Part shown: in pieces, positions 1 to 8,638 of the stretch
Layout: every line of letters begins with the position of its first letter
Numbering within the stretch: the first letter of the stretch is position 1
NCBI RefSeq assembly: GCF_025151385.1
Contig: NZ_CP102287.1
Coordinates: 2,790,001-2,854,000 of the forward strand
Origin: Hoylesella buccalis ATCC 35310
Lineage (GTDB): Bacteria > Bacteroidota > Bacteroidia > Bacteroidales > Bacteroidaceae
DNA: 64,000 bases
Direction of reading: 5' to 3'
Program-made: the position numbers and the translations under genes
Notes under the pieces: model-generated
Databases searched by the model: none
Told to the model about the DNA's origin: nothing
The model's input: the letters and a program-made list of their open reading frames with translations, nothing else

Positions 1-774
1 GTAAGTGTCATCGATGAATTGCCTCCCGGGCGTAAACCCATACAGACTATTCATCAATATGACAATCAGATGACGAGTCTGTACCAAGGCATACGGAAGC
101 AAATCCAACAGGGTCGACAGGTATATATCGTCTTTCCGCTGATCACTGAGAGCGAGAAAATTGATCTGAAAAACCTGGAAGCAGGGTTCGAATCGCTATG
201 TACGATCTTCCCAGACTTTAAACTCAGCAAGGTGCATGGCAAGATGAAGCCGAAAGAAAAGGATGCTGAAATGCAGAAGTTCAGTCGTGGAGAAACCCAA
301 ATTCTGGTGGCTACGACGGTGATAGAGGTGGGTGTTGACGTGCCAAACGCCTCGGTCATGGTGATTCTCGATGCCCAACGGTTTGGTCTTTCACAGCTTC
401 ATCAGCTCAGAGGACGTGTGGGACGAGGTGCCGATCAGAGTTATTGCATCTTGGTAACCAGTCACAAGTTGTCGAAAGAAACCCGCAGACGCATTGACAT
501 CATGTGTGAAACGTGCGATGGTTTTCAGATTGCAGAGGCCGATTTGAAGCTCCGTGGACCGGGAGACCTGGAGGGTACGCAGCAAAGCGGCATCGCCTTC
601 GACCTCAAGATAGCTGACATTGCACGCGATGGACAAATCATTCAACTCGCTCGTGACGAAGCACAGAAGATTATAGAGGCAGACCCGCTTTGCGAAAAGA
701 CGGAATACAGTCTGCTTTGGAACAGGCTCAACGAGCTGAGAAAGACCAATATCAATTGGGCATCAATATCTTAG
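1..774 (+). CDS. recG: ATP-dependent DNA helicase RecG, C-terminal part
   Basis: The reading frame is already open at base 1, so the 5' part of the gene lies outside the window; about 257 C-terminal residues are present. RecG is a superfamily 2 helicase that remodels stalled replication forks and Holliday junctions. Visible are the second RecA-like domain with its helicase motifs (VATTVIEVGVDVP and QLRGRVGRG, motifs V and VI) and the RecG C-terminal block DLKLRGPGDLEGTQQSG. The frame closes normally at a TAG. There is no sign of damage, and the next gene has its own promoter-like sequence. Confidence 0.96.
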   Translation, partial: VSVIDELPPGRKPIQTIHQYDNQMTSLYQGIRKQIQQGRQVYIVFPLITESEKIDLKNLEAGFESLCTIFPDFKLSKVHGKMKPKEKDAEMQKFSRGETQILVATTVIEVGVDVPNASVMVILDAQRFGLSQLHQLRGRVGRGADQSYCILVTSHKLSKETRRRIDIMCETCDGFQIAEADLKLRGPGDLEGTQQSGIAFDLKIADIARDGQIIQLARDEAQKIIEADPLCEKTEYSLLWNRLNELRKTNINWASIS

Positions 775-854
775 TAGCTGTTTGTATTTATTACAAGTTA
801 GTTAAAGTCGTTATAAATTCTGTTAATAACGTAACAACTTTGCAATATAATCGT

Positions 855-862
855 TATATTTG
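855..862 (+). promoter_or_regulatory. -7 promoter box for the M23 peptidase gene
   Basis: TATATTTG matches the Bacteroidetes -7 consensus TAnnTTTG. No TTTG lies at the usual 19-20-base distance; one is present only 12 bases upstream (839-842). Transcription would start near 869, about 100 bases before the preferred ATG at 968. Confidence 0.5.
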
Positions 863-967
863 CACAACCATTTTTTAAAGTTGAAGGATTTCTTACAGCA
901 TCTGGTAAATCTTTAAAAAACATTTTTGATTAGCTCTTTTGGGAGACCTAAAACTAACAAAATTTGT

Positions 968-1918
968 ATGGCATTTATAAACAAGATAAAAACATTTGCT
1001 TTTATTGCAGTCTTTGGGGCAATCGCACAATCAGCAACAGCGCAAGATTTACTTGCCAAACAGGCTCCCGTAGACCGGAAGATGAAAGCCGTAGATACGC
1101 TTTTGCTGCATAGCATCATCGAAAAAGAAAACACAGAGTCACCTGCTGCCCAACTGTATGACGAATGGAATAACCGTTATGCACACCGTGCGACAGCTCT
1201 TCCCGATTCATTCAAGATAGATCTTCGCCACTTCCACATGCCCACACCCAGCCGGGTTGTGACGAGTAACTTCGGTACTCGTTGGGGACGTCAACACAAA
1301 GGCTTGGACATTAAGGTGTACATTGGAGACACTATCCGTGCTGCCTTCAGTGGCAAAGTGCGGATTGTTCGTTATGAGGCACGTGGATATGGCAACTATA
1401 TCGTCATCCGACACAACAACGGATTGGAGACTATCTACGGTCACTTGTCAAAACAATTAGTGCAAGAGAATCAAGAAGTACGAGCTGGCGACGTGATAGG
1501 ACTGGGAGGGAACACGGGTAGAAGTACCGGATCTCATCTTCATTTCGAAACGAGATTATGCGGTGTGGCTCTGAATCCCGCACTCTTGTTTGACTTCCGG
1601 GCTCAAGATGTCACAGGCGATTTCTACACATTCAGAAACTCTTCCTATCAACGTGAGTCATCAGAAGCTACCCGTTTGCGTGGTGTAGTAAGAAACGGAA
1701 GATATACACCTGAAGAGGTTCGTGGCGAATTAGCCTACAAAAAGGACGATAATGACATGGTCAACCCTACTCAGGTACAATACCATAAGGTGGTGGCAGG
1801 CGAAACTCTCTCCTCGATTGCGCGCAAACGCGGTGTAACGGTTGAGCAGATTTGTAGGCTGAGTCATATCAGTAAATCAGCGAAGCTTAAGCCAGGAAGC
1901 ATCTTGAGATATTCTTAA
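968..1918 (+). CDS. Secreted M23-family metallopeptidase with C-terminal LysM
   Basis: 316-residue exported cell-wall protein. The start at the ATG of 968 begins a clear signal peptide (MAFINKIKTFAFIAVFGAI, cleavage after ATAQ-D); a TTG codon 42 bases upstream in the same frame is less likely. The central part is a peptidase M23 (LytM) domain: SNFGTRWGRQHKGLDI gives the first zinc ligands and GSHLHFETR the HxH motif. The C-terminal 45 residues (YHKVVAGETLSSIARKRGV) are a LysM peptidoglycan-binding repeat. The protein probably cleaves peptide cross-links in peptidoglycan or regulates such cleavage in the periplasm. All M23 metal ligands seem present, so it is likely active. It is followed by a terminator and stands alone. 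Confidence 0.9.
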   Translation: MAFINKIKTFAFIAVFGAIAQSATAQDLLAKQAPVDRKMKAVDTLLLHSIIEKENTESPAAQLYDEWNNRYAHRATALPDSFKIDLRHFHMPTPSRVVTSNFGTRWGRQHKGLDIKVYIGDTIRAAFSGKVRIVRYEARGYGNYIVIRHNNGLETIYGHLSKQLVQENQEVRAGDVIGLGGNTGRSTGSHLHFETRLCGVALNPALLFDFRAQDVTGDFYTFRNSSYQRESSEATRLRGVVRNGRYTPEEVRGELAYKKDDNDMVNPTQVQYHKVVAGETLSSIARKRGVTVEQICRLSHISKSAKLKPGSILRYS

Positions 1919-2019
1919 CATCGGAATACGATACAGACAAACAACAATTTAACGTTCACTTGAGCAAAAATGGTCATATCGTCTGGCCGATATAAAAGCA
2001 CAAGAAAACGTAACGAATA

Positions 2020-2054
2020 CAGTTCTTTCTAGCAAGAAAGAGCTGTTTTTTTTA
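2020..2054 (+). terminator. Rho-independent terminator after the M23 peptidase gene
   Basis: The stem CAGTTCTTTCT / AAGAAAGAGCTG is closed by a very short loop and followed by a run of T (2045-2052). It lies about 100 bases downstream of the peptidase stop codon. Confidence 0.75.
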
Positions 2055-2165
2055 TTTCATCGCAGGAAACATTGCCCTCTATTGCTTAACAGATTCATCG
2101 AAAAAATAGTGAATCAATCGGGTTAAATTAATATAATTTGTACGAGAACATTGCTGTATTATGTA

Positions 2166-2173
2166 TACCTTTG
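2166..2173 (+). promoter_or_regulatory. Possible -7 box and long leader of the amylase gene
   Basis: TACCTTTG fits TAnnTTTG, with a TTTG 25 bases upstream (2137-2140), longer than the usual 19-20. If used, the leader before the amylase ATG (2408) would be about 230 bases. The 489-base interval 1919-2407 otherwise holds only the terminator at 2020-2054 and an AAACGTTT core at 2289-2296. Confidence 0.35.
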
Positions 2174-2407
2174 TATGGTACAATCCACAAAACGACGACA
2201 TTATGACGGCTTTTCAATCCACATGAAGGGTTTTTTTGTGCATCTTTTTAAATAGGATGCCAACCAAACAACCCATCCGAGTGAATGAAAACGTTTAAAA
2301 CCCCATCATTTGCAAAAGGTCAAATCAACATCGCGCCCGTTCAAACAACGACTTTTTCCAACCAACACGTCATTTTAAATAAACGCTTTACATAAACAGA
2401 TAAAGGT

Positions 2408-3880
2408 ATGAATCAAACTATTTTGCAAGGTTTCCACTGGTACACAGAAGGAAACGGCGTGTTTTACAAACACATGAAAGAGATTTCTGATCAGCTTCAA
2501 GAGTTAGGAATCACCATGGTGTGGTTTCCCCCAGCATACAAGGCAGCTGGTGGTGACAACTCTGTTGGCTACGATCCTTATGACTTGTTTGACCTAGGAG
2601 AATTTGATCAGAAAGGAACTATTGCTACGAAATATGGTACCAAGGACGAATACATCGATGCTTGCAAGACCCTACAGAGCAAGGATGTCTCGGTGATGGT
2701 CGATGTGGTGCTCAATCACAAGGCTGGTGGTGATGAAACCGAACACTTTCATGTGGTGAAAGTAGATCCCAACAACCGTCAAAAAAACATATCAGCCCCT
2801 TTCGAAATTGAAAGCTATACCAAGTTTACTTTCCCGGGTCGTGGCGACAAATATTCTAAATTTAAGTGGGATTTCACATGTTTTTCCGGCGTAGATTATG
2901 CGGTAGGGCAAGACAAAGGCATCTTCCAAATCATCAACGACCATGGCGATGGGTGGGAAACTGTTGTTGGTTCAGAGAAAGGCAACTACGACTATTTGAT
3001 GTACAACGACATTGAGCACCGAAATCCCTATGTTCGCAAGGAACTGAACGACTGGGCAAAATGGTATCACGACCAAGTGTTTTTCGATGGTGTGCGACTG
3101 GATGCCGTGAAGCATCAATCGCCTGAATTCTATAAAGAGTGGCTGAATTTATTGCGCTCGAATACAGGAAAGGATATTTTTGCCGTGGGTGAATACTGGA
3201 CACCAGGTTTGCTTCCCTTGATGCTCGATTATCTGAAGGCTACGGATGGATGCATGAGCCTGTTCGATGCATCGCTGCAGCAAAACTTCCATATTGCCTC
3301 CAACAGTGGCGGTGATTACGATTTGCGACGCATCTTTGATGAAACCCTGTTGTCAGCCCGCCCCGACAAGGCAGTTACTGTGGTCGACAATCACGACACC
3401 CAACCTCTTCAGGCGTTGGAAGCACCGGTAGAAGCATGGTTCAAGCCTTTGGCTTATGCTCTCATTTTGTTACGACAAGACGGTTATCCTTGCGTGTTTT
3501 ATCCCGATTTGTTTGGTGCACATTATACGGATAAGGGGCAGGATGGCAACGATTATGAGATTTTCTTGGATAAGGTTGATGGCATTGACGGTCTGTTGAA
3601 AGCCCGAAAAGAAAATGCTTATGGCACGCAGCGCGATTATTTTGAAGACGCCAACTGCCTTGGTTGGACACGCGAGGGTGATGGATATAACCGGGGATGT
3701 GCCGTGGTGATGAGCAACAAGGACCAATACGAGAAACCCATGGAAGTAGGCAAGGCTTATGCTGGGCAGAAATTCTACGATTTGTTGGGCAGATTCGAGC
3801 ACAAGATTCAGATTGATGAGAATGGTTGGGGCAACTTTACCTGTCCGGCTGGGAATGTCTCGGTGTGGGTTCCAGAATAG
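2408..3880 (+). CDS. Cytoplasmic alpha-amylase, GH13
   Basis: 490-residue glycoside hydrolase family 13 enzyme without a signal peptide, so a cytoplasmic endo-acting alpha-1,4-glucanase acting on maltodextrins or stored glycogen. Conserved regions are in order: DVVLNH (residues 99-104), GVRLDAVKH with the nucleophile Asp232, GEYW with the acid/base Glu262, and VVDNHD with Asp330. The start MNQTILQGFHWY and overall shape resemble the liquefying amylase type (GH13_5, as in Bacillus licheniformis AmyS and E. coli AmyA). A beta-sandwich domain C ends the protein (VSVWVPE). It stands apart from the starch locus near 36-57 kb, suggesting a separate role such as intracellular glycogen turnover. Subfamily assignment is by eye. 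Confidence 0.93.
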   Translation: MNQTILQGFHWYTEGNGVFYKHMKEISDQLQELGITMVWFPPAYKAAGGDNSVGYDPYDLFDLGEFDQKGTIATKYGTKDEYIDACKTLQSKDVSVMVDVVLNHKAGGDETEHFHVVKVDPNNRQKNISAPFEIESYTKFTFPGRGDKYSKFKWDFTCFSGVDYAVGQDKGIFQIINDHGDGWETVVGSEKGNYDYLMYNDIEHRNPYVRKELNDWAKWYHDQVFFDGVRLDAVKHQSPEFYKEWLNLLRSNTGKDIFAVGEYWTPGLLPLMLDYLKATDGCMSLFDASLQQNFHIASNSGGDYDLRRIFDETLLSARPDKAVTVVDNHDTQPLQALEAPVEAWFKPLAYALILLRQDGYPCVFYPDLFGAHYTDKGQDGNDYEIFLDKVDGIDGLLKARKENAYGTQRDYFEDANCLGWTREGDGYNRGCAVVMSNKDQYEKPMEVGKAYAGQKFYDLLGRFEHKIQIDENGWGNFTCPAGNVSVWVPE

Positions 3881-3931
3881 TTTTTGCTGGTGGTTTATCA
3901 GCCATCTAACCTATAGAGGGCATCCATGATT

Positions 3932-3982
3932 ATGGGAAATGGGAAATTTTGGGAGTGTGATGCCCATTTTTCCATTTCCCAT
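3932..3982 (+). terminator. Hairpin downstream of the amylase gene
   Basis: ATGGGAAATGGGAAA (from 3932) pairs with TTTTCCATTTCCCAT (ending 3982) around a 20-odd-base loop, followed by TTTTCATTT. It is likely the transcription end of the amylase gene. A perfect 12-bp palindrome TATCCGCGGATA follows at 3995-4006, purpose unknown. Confidence 0.5.
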
Positions 3983-4065
3983 TTTCATTTCCTGTATCCG
4001 CGGATAGCGGCGGAACGTGATAAATCACACCCCACCAACTGCTGATATGGAAAACCTGATTGAGC

Positions 4066-4450
4066 AACTAAGAAATAATTTTACATGCCCTCGAAATACG
4101 AGCTTATTTGCAACCAACCGCAAGGTTGATGGCAAATACGCAAAATATGAGCGACTTTTATAATTAGTTGATGTATAATGTGTTATATGTTTTACCTCGC
4201 TTTATCCGTCAAATTTGTTATTGGTTTCCCTCCAAAAGCATGCTTATTGAAACCTAATATGCATGCTATTGCGTTCCAATAGCATGCCAATAGCATGGCT
4301 AAAACATACAAATAACACGATAAACTGCCTGATTTGATGCTGTAAAGTATGACTTTTTAGCTTGATAGACCACCAAAAAGTCACCATCAGCGGATAATTT
4401 TTTTCTATTTCAAAACTTGAAAATTTTGAAATAAATCAACAAAACGAGTT
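4066..4450 (-). repeat. Dispersed intergenic element, copy A (reverse orientation)
   Basis: First of four full copies of a family described under findings. Read on the minus strand it holds a TTTCAAAA-type block (near 4412-4435), several AATAGCATGC/AAAAGCATGC motifs (4225-4300), then the terminal hairpin GCGTATTTGC...GCAAATAAGC (4102-4141) followed by GAGGGCATGT. Boundaries are approximate. It fills most of the interval between the amylase and the glycosyltransferase genes. Confidence 0.65.
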
Positions 4451-4534
4451 CTTATGTAGTCAGGTCAGCATGGCGATGAAACTACCAGTGAGCTGCCAAT
4501 TGTCCAGCTGTCACCATGCAGCTTCACCCCAATT

Positions 4535-5311
4535 TCACCGTTTGAAGGCACTTCTAATCACAAACCAGCCGTGCATCACGAGGGTTGGCAGGTAGCCATA
4601 ATGCGACGCCATGACGTGAAAACGCTCTTTGAGCGATGCTTGGTGGTTTTGATTGGTCATGCCGCCATCCAGAAAATTTACCACCACTGCCTGCACATTG
4701 CGCAATGGCAAGTGCCTACGGGCGGCCTCTTTCATGATTCGTATGCACCAATCAACATCGGCAGAATAGCGATACTTCGTCAGGTAAGGCGTAACCTTGG
4801 CAATGTCGGTGCGTGCATAAAAAGCCTGATGGCACACCAGCATGCCGTGTAAGAACGAACGCCAGGTGAGATGGCGCGGTGGCGTCAAGCGTCGACGGCG
4901 CACAAACTCGCCCTTGTCATCAACAATATGGGTATCACCATACAACACGGCGGGCAAGACATCGTATGCGCCCACGCTACCAGCCACAAGTTCCAGCGTG
5001 TCGTTTGTCGGAAAGCTGTCGCCGGCATTGAGAAACAACACATAGTCGCCCGTAGCCCTCTGCAAGCCTTTGTTCATGGCATCATACAAACCATGGTCTG
5101 GTTCTGAAGCCACCACCACCTCGTGTCCGGTTTCCATCTCGGCAGAAAGTGCGGCGTAACGCTTTGCCATTTTCACCGTTTGATCCGTAGAAGCACCATC
5201 AACAATCAAGTGTTCTACCTCTTTATATCTCTGTTTCAGCACACTGTCAAGCGTTCTTTGCAATTCTTTTTCTGCCTGATAGGTGCATGTGATGACACTG
5301 AATTTTATCAT
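4535..5311 (-). CDS. Family 2 glycosyltransferase
   Basis: 258 residues, complete. The N-terminal GT-A fold is evident: FSVITCTYQAEKELQRTLDSV, HLIVDGASTDQT (nucleotide binding) and GDYVLFLNAGDSF, where an N-A-G-D replaces the usual DxD metal site, as is common in WcaA-like enzymes. It transfers a sugar from a nucleotide donor to a growing surface polysaccharide at the cytoplasmic face of the inner membrane. A hydrophobic C-terminal stretch (YLPTLVMHGWFVIRSAF) could associate with the membrane. It lies downstream of a GT4 enzyme on the same strand, separated by a pair of hairpin repeats, so the two probably belong to one small glycan locus. Donor and acceptor cannot be told. Confidence 0.88.
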   Translation of the reverse strand: MIKFSVITCTYQAEKELQRTLDSVLKQRYKEVEHLIVDGASTDQTVKMAKRYAALSAEMETGHEVVVASEPDHGLYDAMNKGLQRATGDYVLFLNAGDSFPTNDTLELVAGSVGAYDVLPAVLYGDTHIVDDKGEFVRRRRLTPPRHLTWRSFLHGMLVCHQAFYARTDIAKVTPYLTKYRYSADVDWCIRIMKEAARRHLPLRNVQAVVVNFLDGGMTNQNHQASLKERFHVMASHYGYLPTLVMHGWFVIRSAFKR

Positions 5312-5326
5312 ATCTTTTTTTGTTTA

Positions 5327-5574
5327 GGGAGTTACTGGGAGTTACGAAGGAGTGAACGGGAGTTAACAGACGATAGTTTTTTTATTGAGAAAGTCTAATG
5401 TCCGATAACTACCATTAACTCCAAATAACTCCTGATAACTCCGCTCTCTTTTTGTTTTGGGAGTTAATGGGAGTTACGAGGGAGTGAACGGGAGTTAACA
5501 GACAATAGTTTTTCCGTGCAGAAAGTCTAATGTCCGATAACTCCAATTAACACCAACTAACTCCCAATAACTCC
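5327..5574. repeat. Two tandem copies of a GGAGTTA hairpin element
   Basis: Copies at 5327-5442 and 5459-5574. Each begins with four GGGAGTTA-type words, has a near-constant core (GACRATAGTTTTT ... AAAGTCTAATGTCCGATAAC) and ends with four complementary TAACTCC words, so each can fold into one long stem. They separate the two glycosyltransferase genes. A third copy lies at 35896-36088. Confidence 0.8.
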
Positions 5575-5580
5575 AGCTCA

Positions 5581-6852
5581 TTACCTTCTGCCTTCCTCCA
5601 TTGCCTCTCCGTAAACCTCCAGATAGCGCTTTGCCACATGCTGTTGCGCATAAGCAGTTTGCACTTTATGGATGCACCGCCTGCTCAGTTCGGCACCATT
5701 GGTATCTTTGTCTAATATCCACGCGATGCCTTCGGCCAACGATGCGGCATCTTTGTAGCGGGCCACATAGCCGTTTTGCAAATGATCAATCATCTCGGGA
5801 ATGCCCCCCACGTCAAAACCAACACAGGGTACACCACACGACATGGCCTCCATGATGGTATTGGGAAGATTTTCTGAGAGCGAAGGCAGCACAAAAACGT
5901 CCACAGCATTGTACACGTCCACTATTTTCTTCGTGTCGTTGACATATCCGAGCGAATAAGTTGGCAAGCTAAAAGCGTCTTTCAACTCTTCCGCATGACC
6001 GCCCAACATCACCAATCCCACCTTGTTTTTCATTTCAGGGTGAGCAGCTACCAATTGTTGACAGGCCTCGATGAGGTACTGAATGCCCTTATTTTCGTTC
6101 GTAATGCGCTGTGACGCGAACAAAACAAGCTGTTGATCGCTGGGCAATCCCAACCGCCTGGCAGCCGCTACCTTATCGTTAGGCGTAAAGAGGTGGGTGT
6201 CGATAGGATTCGGAATGGTTGTCACCATATGGTTTTGCAATAGTCCGCTTGCCTTTGCCTGTGCGGCAAGCCAGTTGCTACATGCCACAAAATGGATGTT
6301 GCCCGATGCATATACCTTTTGTTTTCGTTTCCACACCCTGTGCGAGAGGTCGCCATCTGAGCCATGATGAGGCAGATACATGCAGTTGCCACACTGCGTT
6401 TGAAAGTTCTGGCACGCCAGGGTAAGGTGACAAATACCCGTTGCCGGCCACATGTCATGCATAGTCCAAACCACTGGTTTGCCACTCTCGAGAATCTTTT
6501 GAATGTTGCGCAGCGACAACATTCCTTGGTTAATCCACTCCAAATGAATGATATCAGCCTCTTGAAATTCGGGCAACGACGTGATATCAGTACCCACGTT
6601 GGCTACATCAACATGGAATAAATGACGTTTACTGAAATGCAAATGCCAAAATATACACCAGCGTTCCCATAGAAAATGCAACCTTTTCAGTGCTTGATGG
6701 GGCAACTGCGTAACGGTGAGATGGTCGGTTTCTTTATCCTTGACCAGCATCTTGGCCTTGACACCCGACTGATTCAAGGCCTGCATCAATCGGTTGGAAG
6801 CCACTGCGGCGCCACCCGTTTTCTCGCTGGTGTTCACTATAAGAACGCGCAT
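5581..6852 (-). CDS. Family 4 glycosyltransferase
   Basis: 423 residues, GT-B fold. The N-terminal half starts MRVLIVNTSEKTGGAAVASNRLM, typical of GT4 enzymes of exopolysaccharide loci (AmsK/WcaC type). The C-terminal half has the donor-binding domain with LFASQRITNENKGIQYLIEA and the E-x7-E motif in LSENLPNTIMEAMSCGVP. It is a retaining transferase using a nucleotide sugar at the cytoplasmic side of the membrane. With the downstream GT2 gene it forms a minimal two-gene glycan unit; no flippase or polymerase is seen in the window. The specific sugar is not predictable from sequence. Confidence 0.9.
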   Translation of the reverse strand: MRVLIVNTSEKTGGAAVASNRLMQALNQSGVKAKMLVKDKETDHLTVTQLPHQALKRLHFLWERWCIFWHLHFSKRHLFHVDVANVGTDITSLPEFQEADIIHLEWINQGMLSLRNIQKILESGKPVVWTMHDMWPATGICHLTLACQNFQTQCGNCMYLPHHGSDGDLSHRVWKRKQKVYASGNIHFVACSNWLAAQAKASGLLQNHMVTTIPNPIDTHLFTPNDKVAAARRLGLPSDQQLVLFASQRITNENKGIQYLIEACQQLVAAHPEMKNKVGLVMLGGHAEELKDAFSLPTYSLGYVNDTKKIVDVYNAVDVFVLPSLSENLPNTIMEAMSCGVPCVGFDVGGIPEMIDHLQNGYVARYKDAASLAEGIAWILDKDTNGAELSRRCIHKVQTAYAQQHVAKRYLEVYGEAMEEGRR

Positions 6853-7106
6853 ATAGGTCGTTTTGATTCTGATGTAAAGGTACGCTAAATCGGAAACACC
6901 AACAAGTGTTTCGCCTATTTTTAGCCTATTTCATCCTTGAACTTGCGCCATTCTGCCCATTTTCATCGTATGTGCGTGGCGAAAGTGATACCTGTTTGGT
7001 TACAACGAAAGGGTAGAAGAAGCTTGATTTTGTACGTTGTGTGCGGACACAAAATATTGACATAGGTCAAGAAAGAGGCATTTTGAACACTAAAATGGCT
7101 CACTTA

Positions 7107-7138
7107 TTTGGAACGAGTGGTAAATCTGCCTACCTTTG
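7107..7138 (+). promoter_or_regulatory. Consensus Bacteroidetes promoter of the candidate small RNA
   Basis: TTTG at 7107-7110 and TACCTTTG at 7131-7138 are separated by exactly 20 bases, a full match to the primary sigma factor consensus. No gene on this strand follows before the terminator at 7297-7335. Transcription should begin near 7145. Confidence 0.8.
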
Positions 7139-7144
7139 CAGTAC

Positions 7145-7335
7145 CAAAAAGGTTAATAGATTGTTTAGGTTAGTAGTAATAGATTTAGGTTTTTAGTTAT
7201 TAGGTTTAAGGTAAATTAAACAGATTGTTTAACAGGTAACAATGAAGGCCGTGAGGTTTTCATTTACTGAGAAAAGATTTTTAGTTAAACATACTATACG
7301 CTGCAGCTCGTTGAGAGTTGCAGCGTATTTTTTTT
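7145..7335 (+). ncRNA. Candidate small RNA of about 190 nt
   Basis: A consensus promoter and a strong intrinsic terminator bracket a 191-base stretch with no convincing coding sequence; the only ATG frame (7244 onward) would read straight through the terminator hairpin. After CC at 7144-7145 the RNA has no C until 7221, a 75-base A/G/U tract, followed by a small hairpin TTAAACAGATTGTTTAA. It lies convergent to the end of the MacA-type gene and upstream of, and opposite to, the GT4 gene. I did not recognise it as tmRNA, RNase P, SRP or 6S RNA; its 5' and 3' ends are not complementary as 6S RNA would need. The coordinates are inferred from promoter and terminator. Confidence 0.6.
7297..7335 (+). 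terminator. Intrinsic terminator of the candidate small RNA
   Basis: TACGCTGCA (7297-7305) pairs with TGCAGCGTA (7319-7327) and is followed by eight T (7328-7335). On the opposite strand no T run follows, so it acts rightward only. Confidence 0.85.
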
Positions 7336-7403
7336 ACTTACGTTTTTTATAAAGCTTTTTGTAGCAGCATTCAACATCACTTACAAACGAATGACATTGC
7401 AAG

Positions 7404-7432
7404 ACCGTGCGCATAAGATAGCAAGGCACGGT
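7404..7432 (-). terminator. Weak hairpin at the end of the exporter operon
   Basis: ACCGTGC pairs with GCACGGT ten bases beyond the MacA-type stop codon. No strong T run follows, so termination is only suggested. Confidence 0.35.
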
Positions 7433-7441
7433 TGATTCATC

Positions 7442-8545
7442 TTAATCTTCCTTTACTTTCTTGGGTCCGCGCACCTTTTCGTTCTTGTTCAAGCCGCTTT
7501 TTATCTCGATGTTCAGACCGTCGCTCATGCCCGTTTCAACCTTTCGTCGCTCGTAAGTCTTATTGTCTTCATCTCCCTTGACGACATACACATAGGTTTG
7601 TTTTCCACTAAACTCGATGGCACTCTCGGGAACAGTCAACACGTTTTGCGCACTTGCCAGCACAATCTCGGCATTGGCACTGTACCCACTGCGTATCTTC
7701 TTGCCCTGGATGTTACGAATGGCGGCTTTAATCTCAAATTGGTTGGCGCCGTTTTGCTCAACGGCTTTGGGCGAAACATATTCGAGTGACGCCTGTAAGG
7801 TGTTGTCCTGCAAGGCTCCGATAGTAATCTTCATGGGCATGCCCACAGACAGTTGTCCCACTTCCGTCTCGTCGATGTTGCCTCGGAAGATAAGGTCGCC
7901 CATGTTGGCTACCGTGGCAATGGTGGTTCCGTCGTTGAAAGTGTTGCTCAAGATGACCGTGTTGCCCACTTTTACAGGTACATCAAGAATCAAACCGCTA
8001 ATGGTGGAGCGAATGAGTGTGCTGCTGGTGTTGGCATTATTCTTCGACACACCGTCGCGAACCACCTCTAAATTGTCTTGTGCAGCCTTCACTTCCTCCT
8101 GGGATTGCTGGTAGGCTTGCCGTATCTTGTCGTACTCATCGCCTGCTACTAATCCTTTGTCGTAGAGCTTCTTCTCACGGTCGTAGTTCACTTTCGCTTG
8201 CTTCACGTTGATTTGCGCCAAGCGAACGCGTGACTGTGCGTTTGACAATTGGTTCATATCAGGCACCACTTTTACCTTTGCGATAATCTCTCCAGCCTGC
8301 ACCATCTCGCCCGCTTCTTTCATAATCTCGGTGATGATACCCGAAATCTGCGGCTTCACGTTCACCTCGTTGCGAGGTTCTATCTTGCCAGTGATGACAG
8401 TTACCTTCTTTAGGTTCGATATCTTGGGTGTAAACTCGTCGTAAACCTCGGGTTGAGGGCGTGACTTGAACCATAGGAAAACAAATGTTCCGATGAAGAT
8501 GAGGGCGATAACGCCTGCAACGATAAATTTGATATTCTTTTTCAT
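7442..8545 (-). CDS. MacA-like periplasmic adaptor (HlyD/membrane fusion protein family)
   Basis: 367 residues. An N-terminal membrane anchor (residues 5-27) is followed by a split lipoyl domain (VNVKPQISGIITEI and GLILDVPVKVGNTVIL), an alpha-helical hairpin with coiled-coil character (about residues 80-170: QINVKQAKVNYDREKKLY and QSQEEVKAAQDNLEV), a beta-barrel and a membrane-proximal domain. This is the adaptor that links an inner-membrane ABC transporter to an outer-membrane channel. It is the last gene of the operon after two permeases and their ATPase. No TolC-like gene is present here, so the channel must be encoded elsewhere. The substrate is unknown; the MacAB name implies macrolides only for the E. 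coli system. Confidence 0.92.
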   Translation of the reverse strand: MKKNIKFIVAGVIALIFIGTFVFLWFKSRPQPEVYDEFTPKISNLKKVTVITGKIEPRNEVNVKPQISGIITEIMKEAGEMVQAGEIIAKVKVVPDMNQLSNAQSRVRLAQINVKQAKVNYDREKKLYDKGLVAGDEYDKIRQAYQQSQEEVKAAQDNLEVVRDGVSKNNANTSSTLIRSTISGLILDVPVKVGNTVILSNTFNDGTTIATVANMGDLIFRGNIDETEVGQLSVGMPMKITIGALQDNTLQASLEYVSPKAVEQNGANQFEIKAAIRNIQGKKIRSGYSANAEIVLASAQNVLTVPESAIEFSGKQTYVYVVKGDEDNKTYERRKVETGMSDGLNIEIKSGLNKNEKVRGPKKVKED

Positions 8546-8638
8546 AATGGTGTAATGTATGGTTCACAATGCGCAACTCGTTCTGCGGTCGGCAGTGTAT
8601 ATCATGAATAGGTTTTATAATCTGTTTTCTTGTTCGGG

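Noticed and set aside
2286..2299. AAACGTTT core upstream of the cytoplasmic amylase as a further LacI operator
   Set aside because: Only 11 of 14 positions fit TGCAAACGTTTGCA, the outer GC pairs are absent, and no TAnnTTTG box lies at the 69-base distance seen at the other three sites.
7145..7335. 6S RNA identity for the small RNA
   Set aside because: The size fits, but the ends are not complementary and no long hairpin with a central bulge can be drawn.
7244..7354. A 36-codon reading frame inside the candidate small RNA
   Set aside because: It reads through the terminator hairpin and T run and ends beyond the predicted 3' end.
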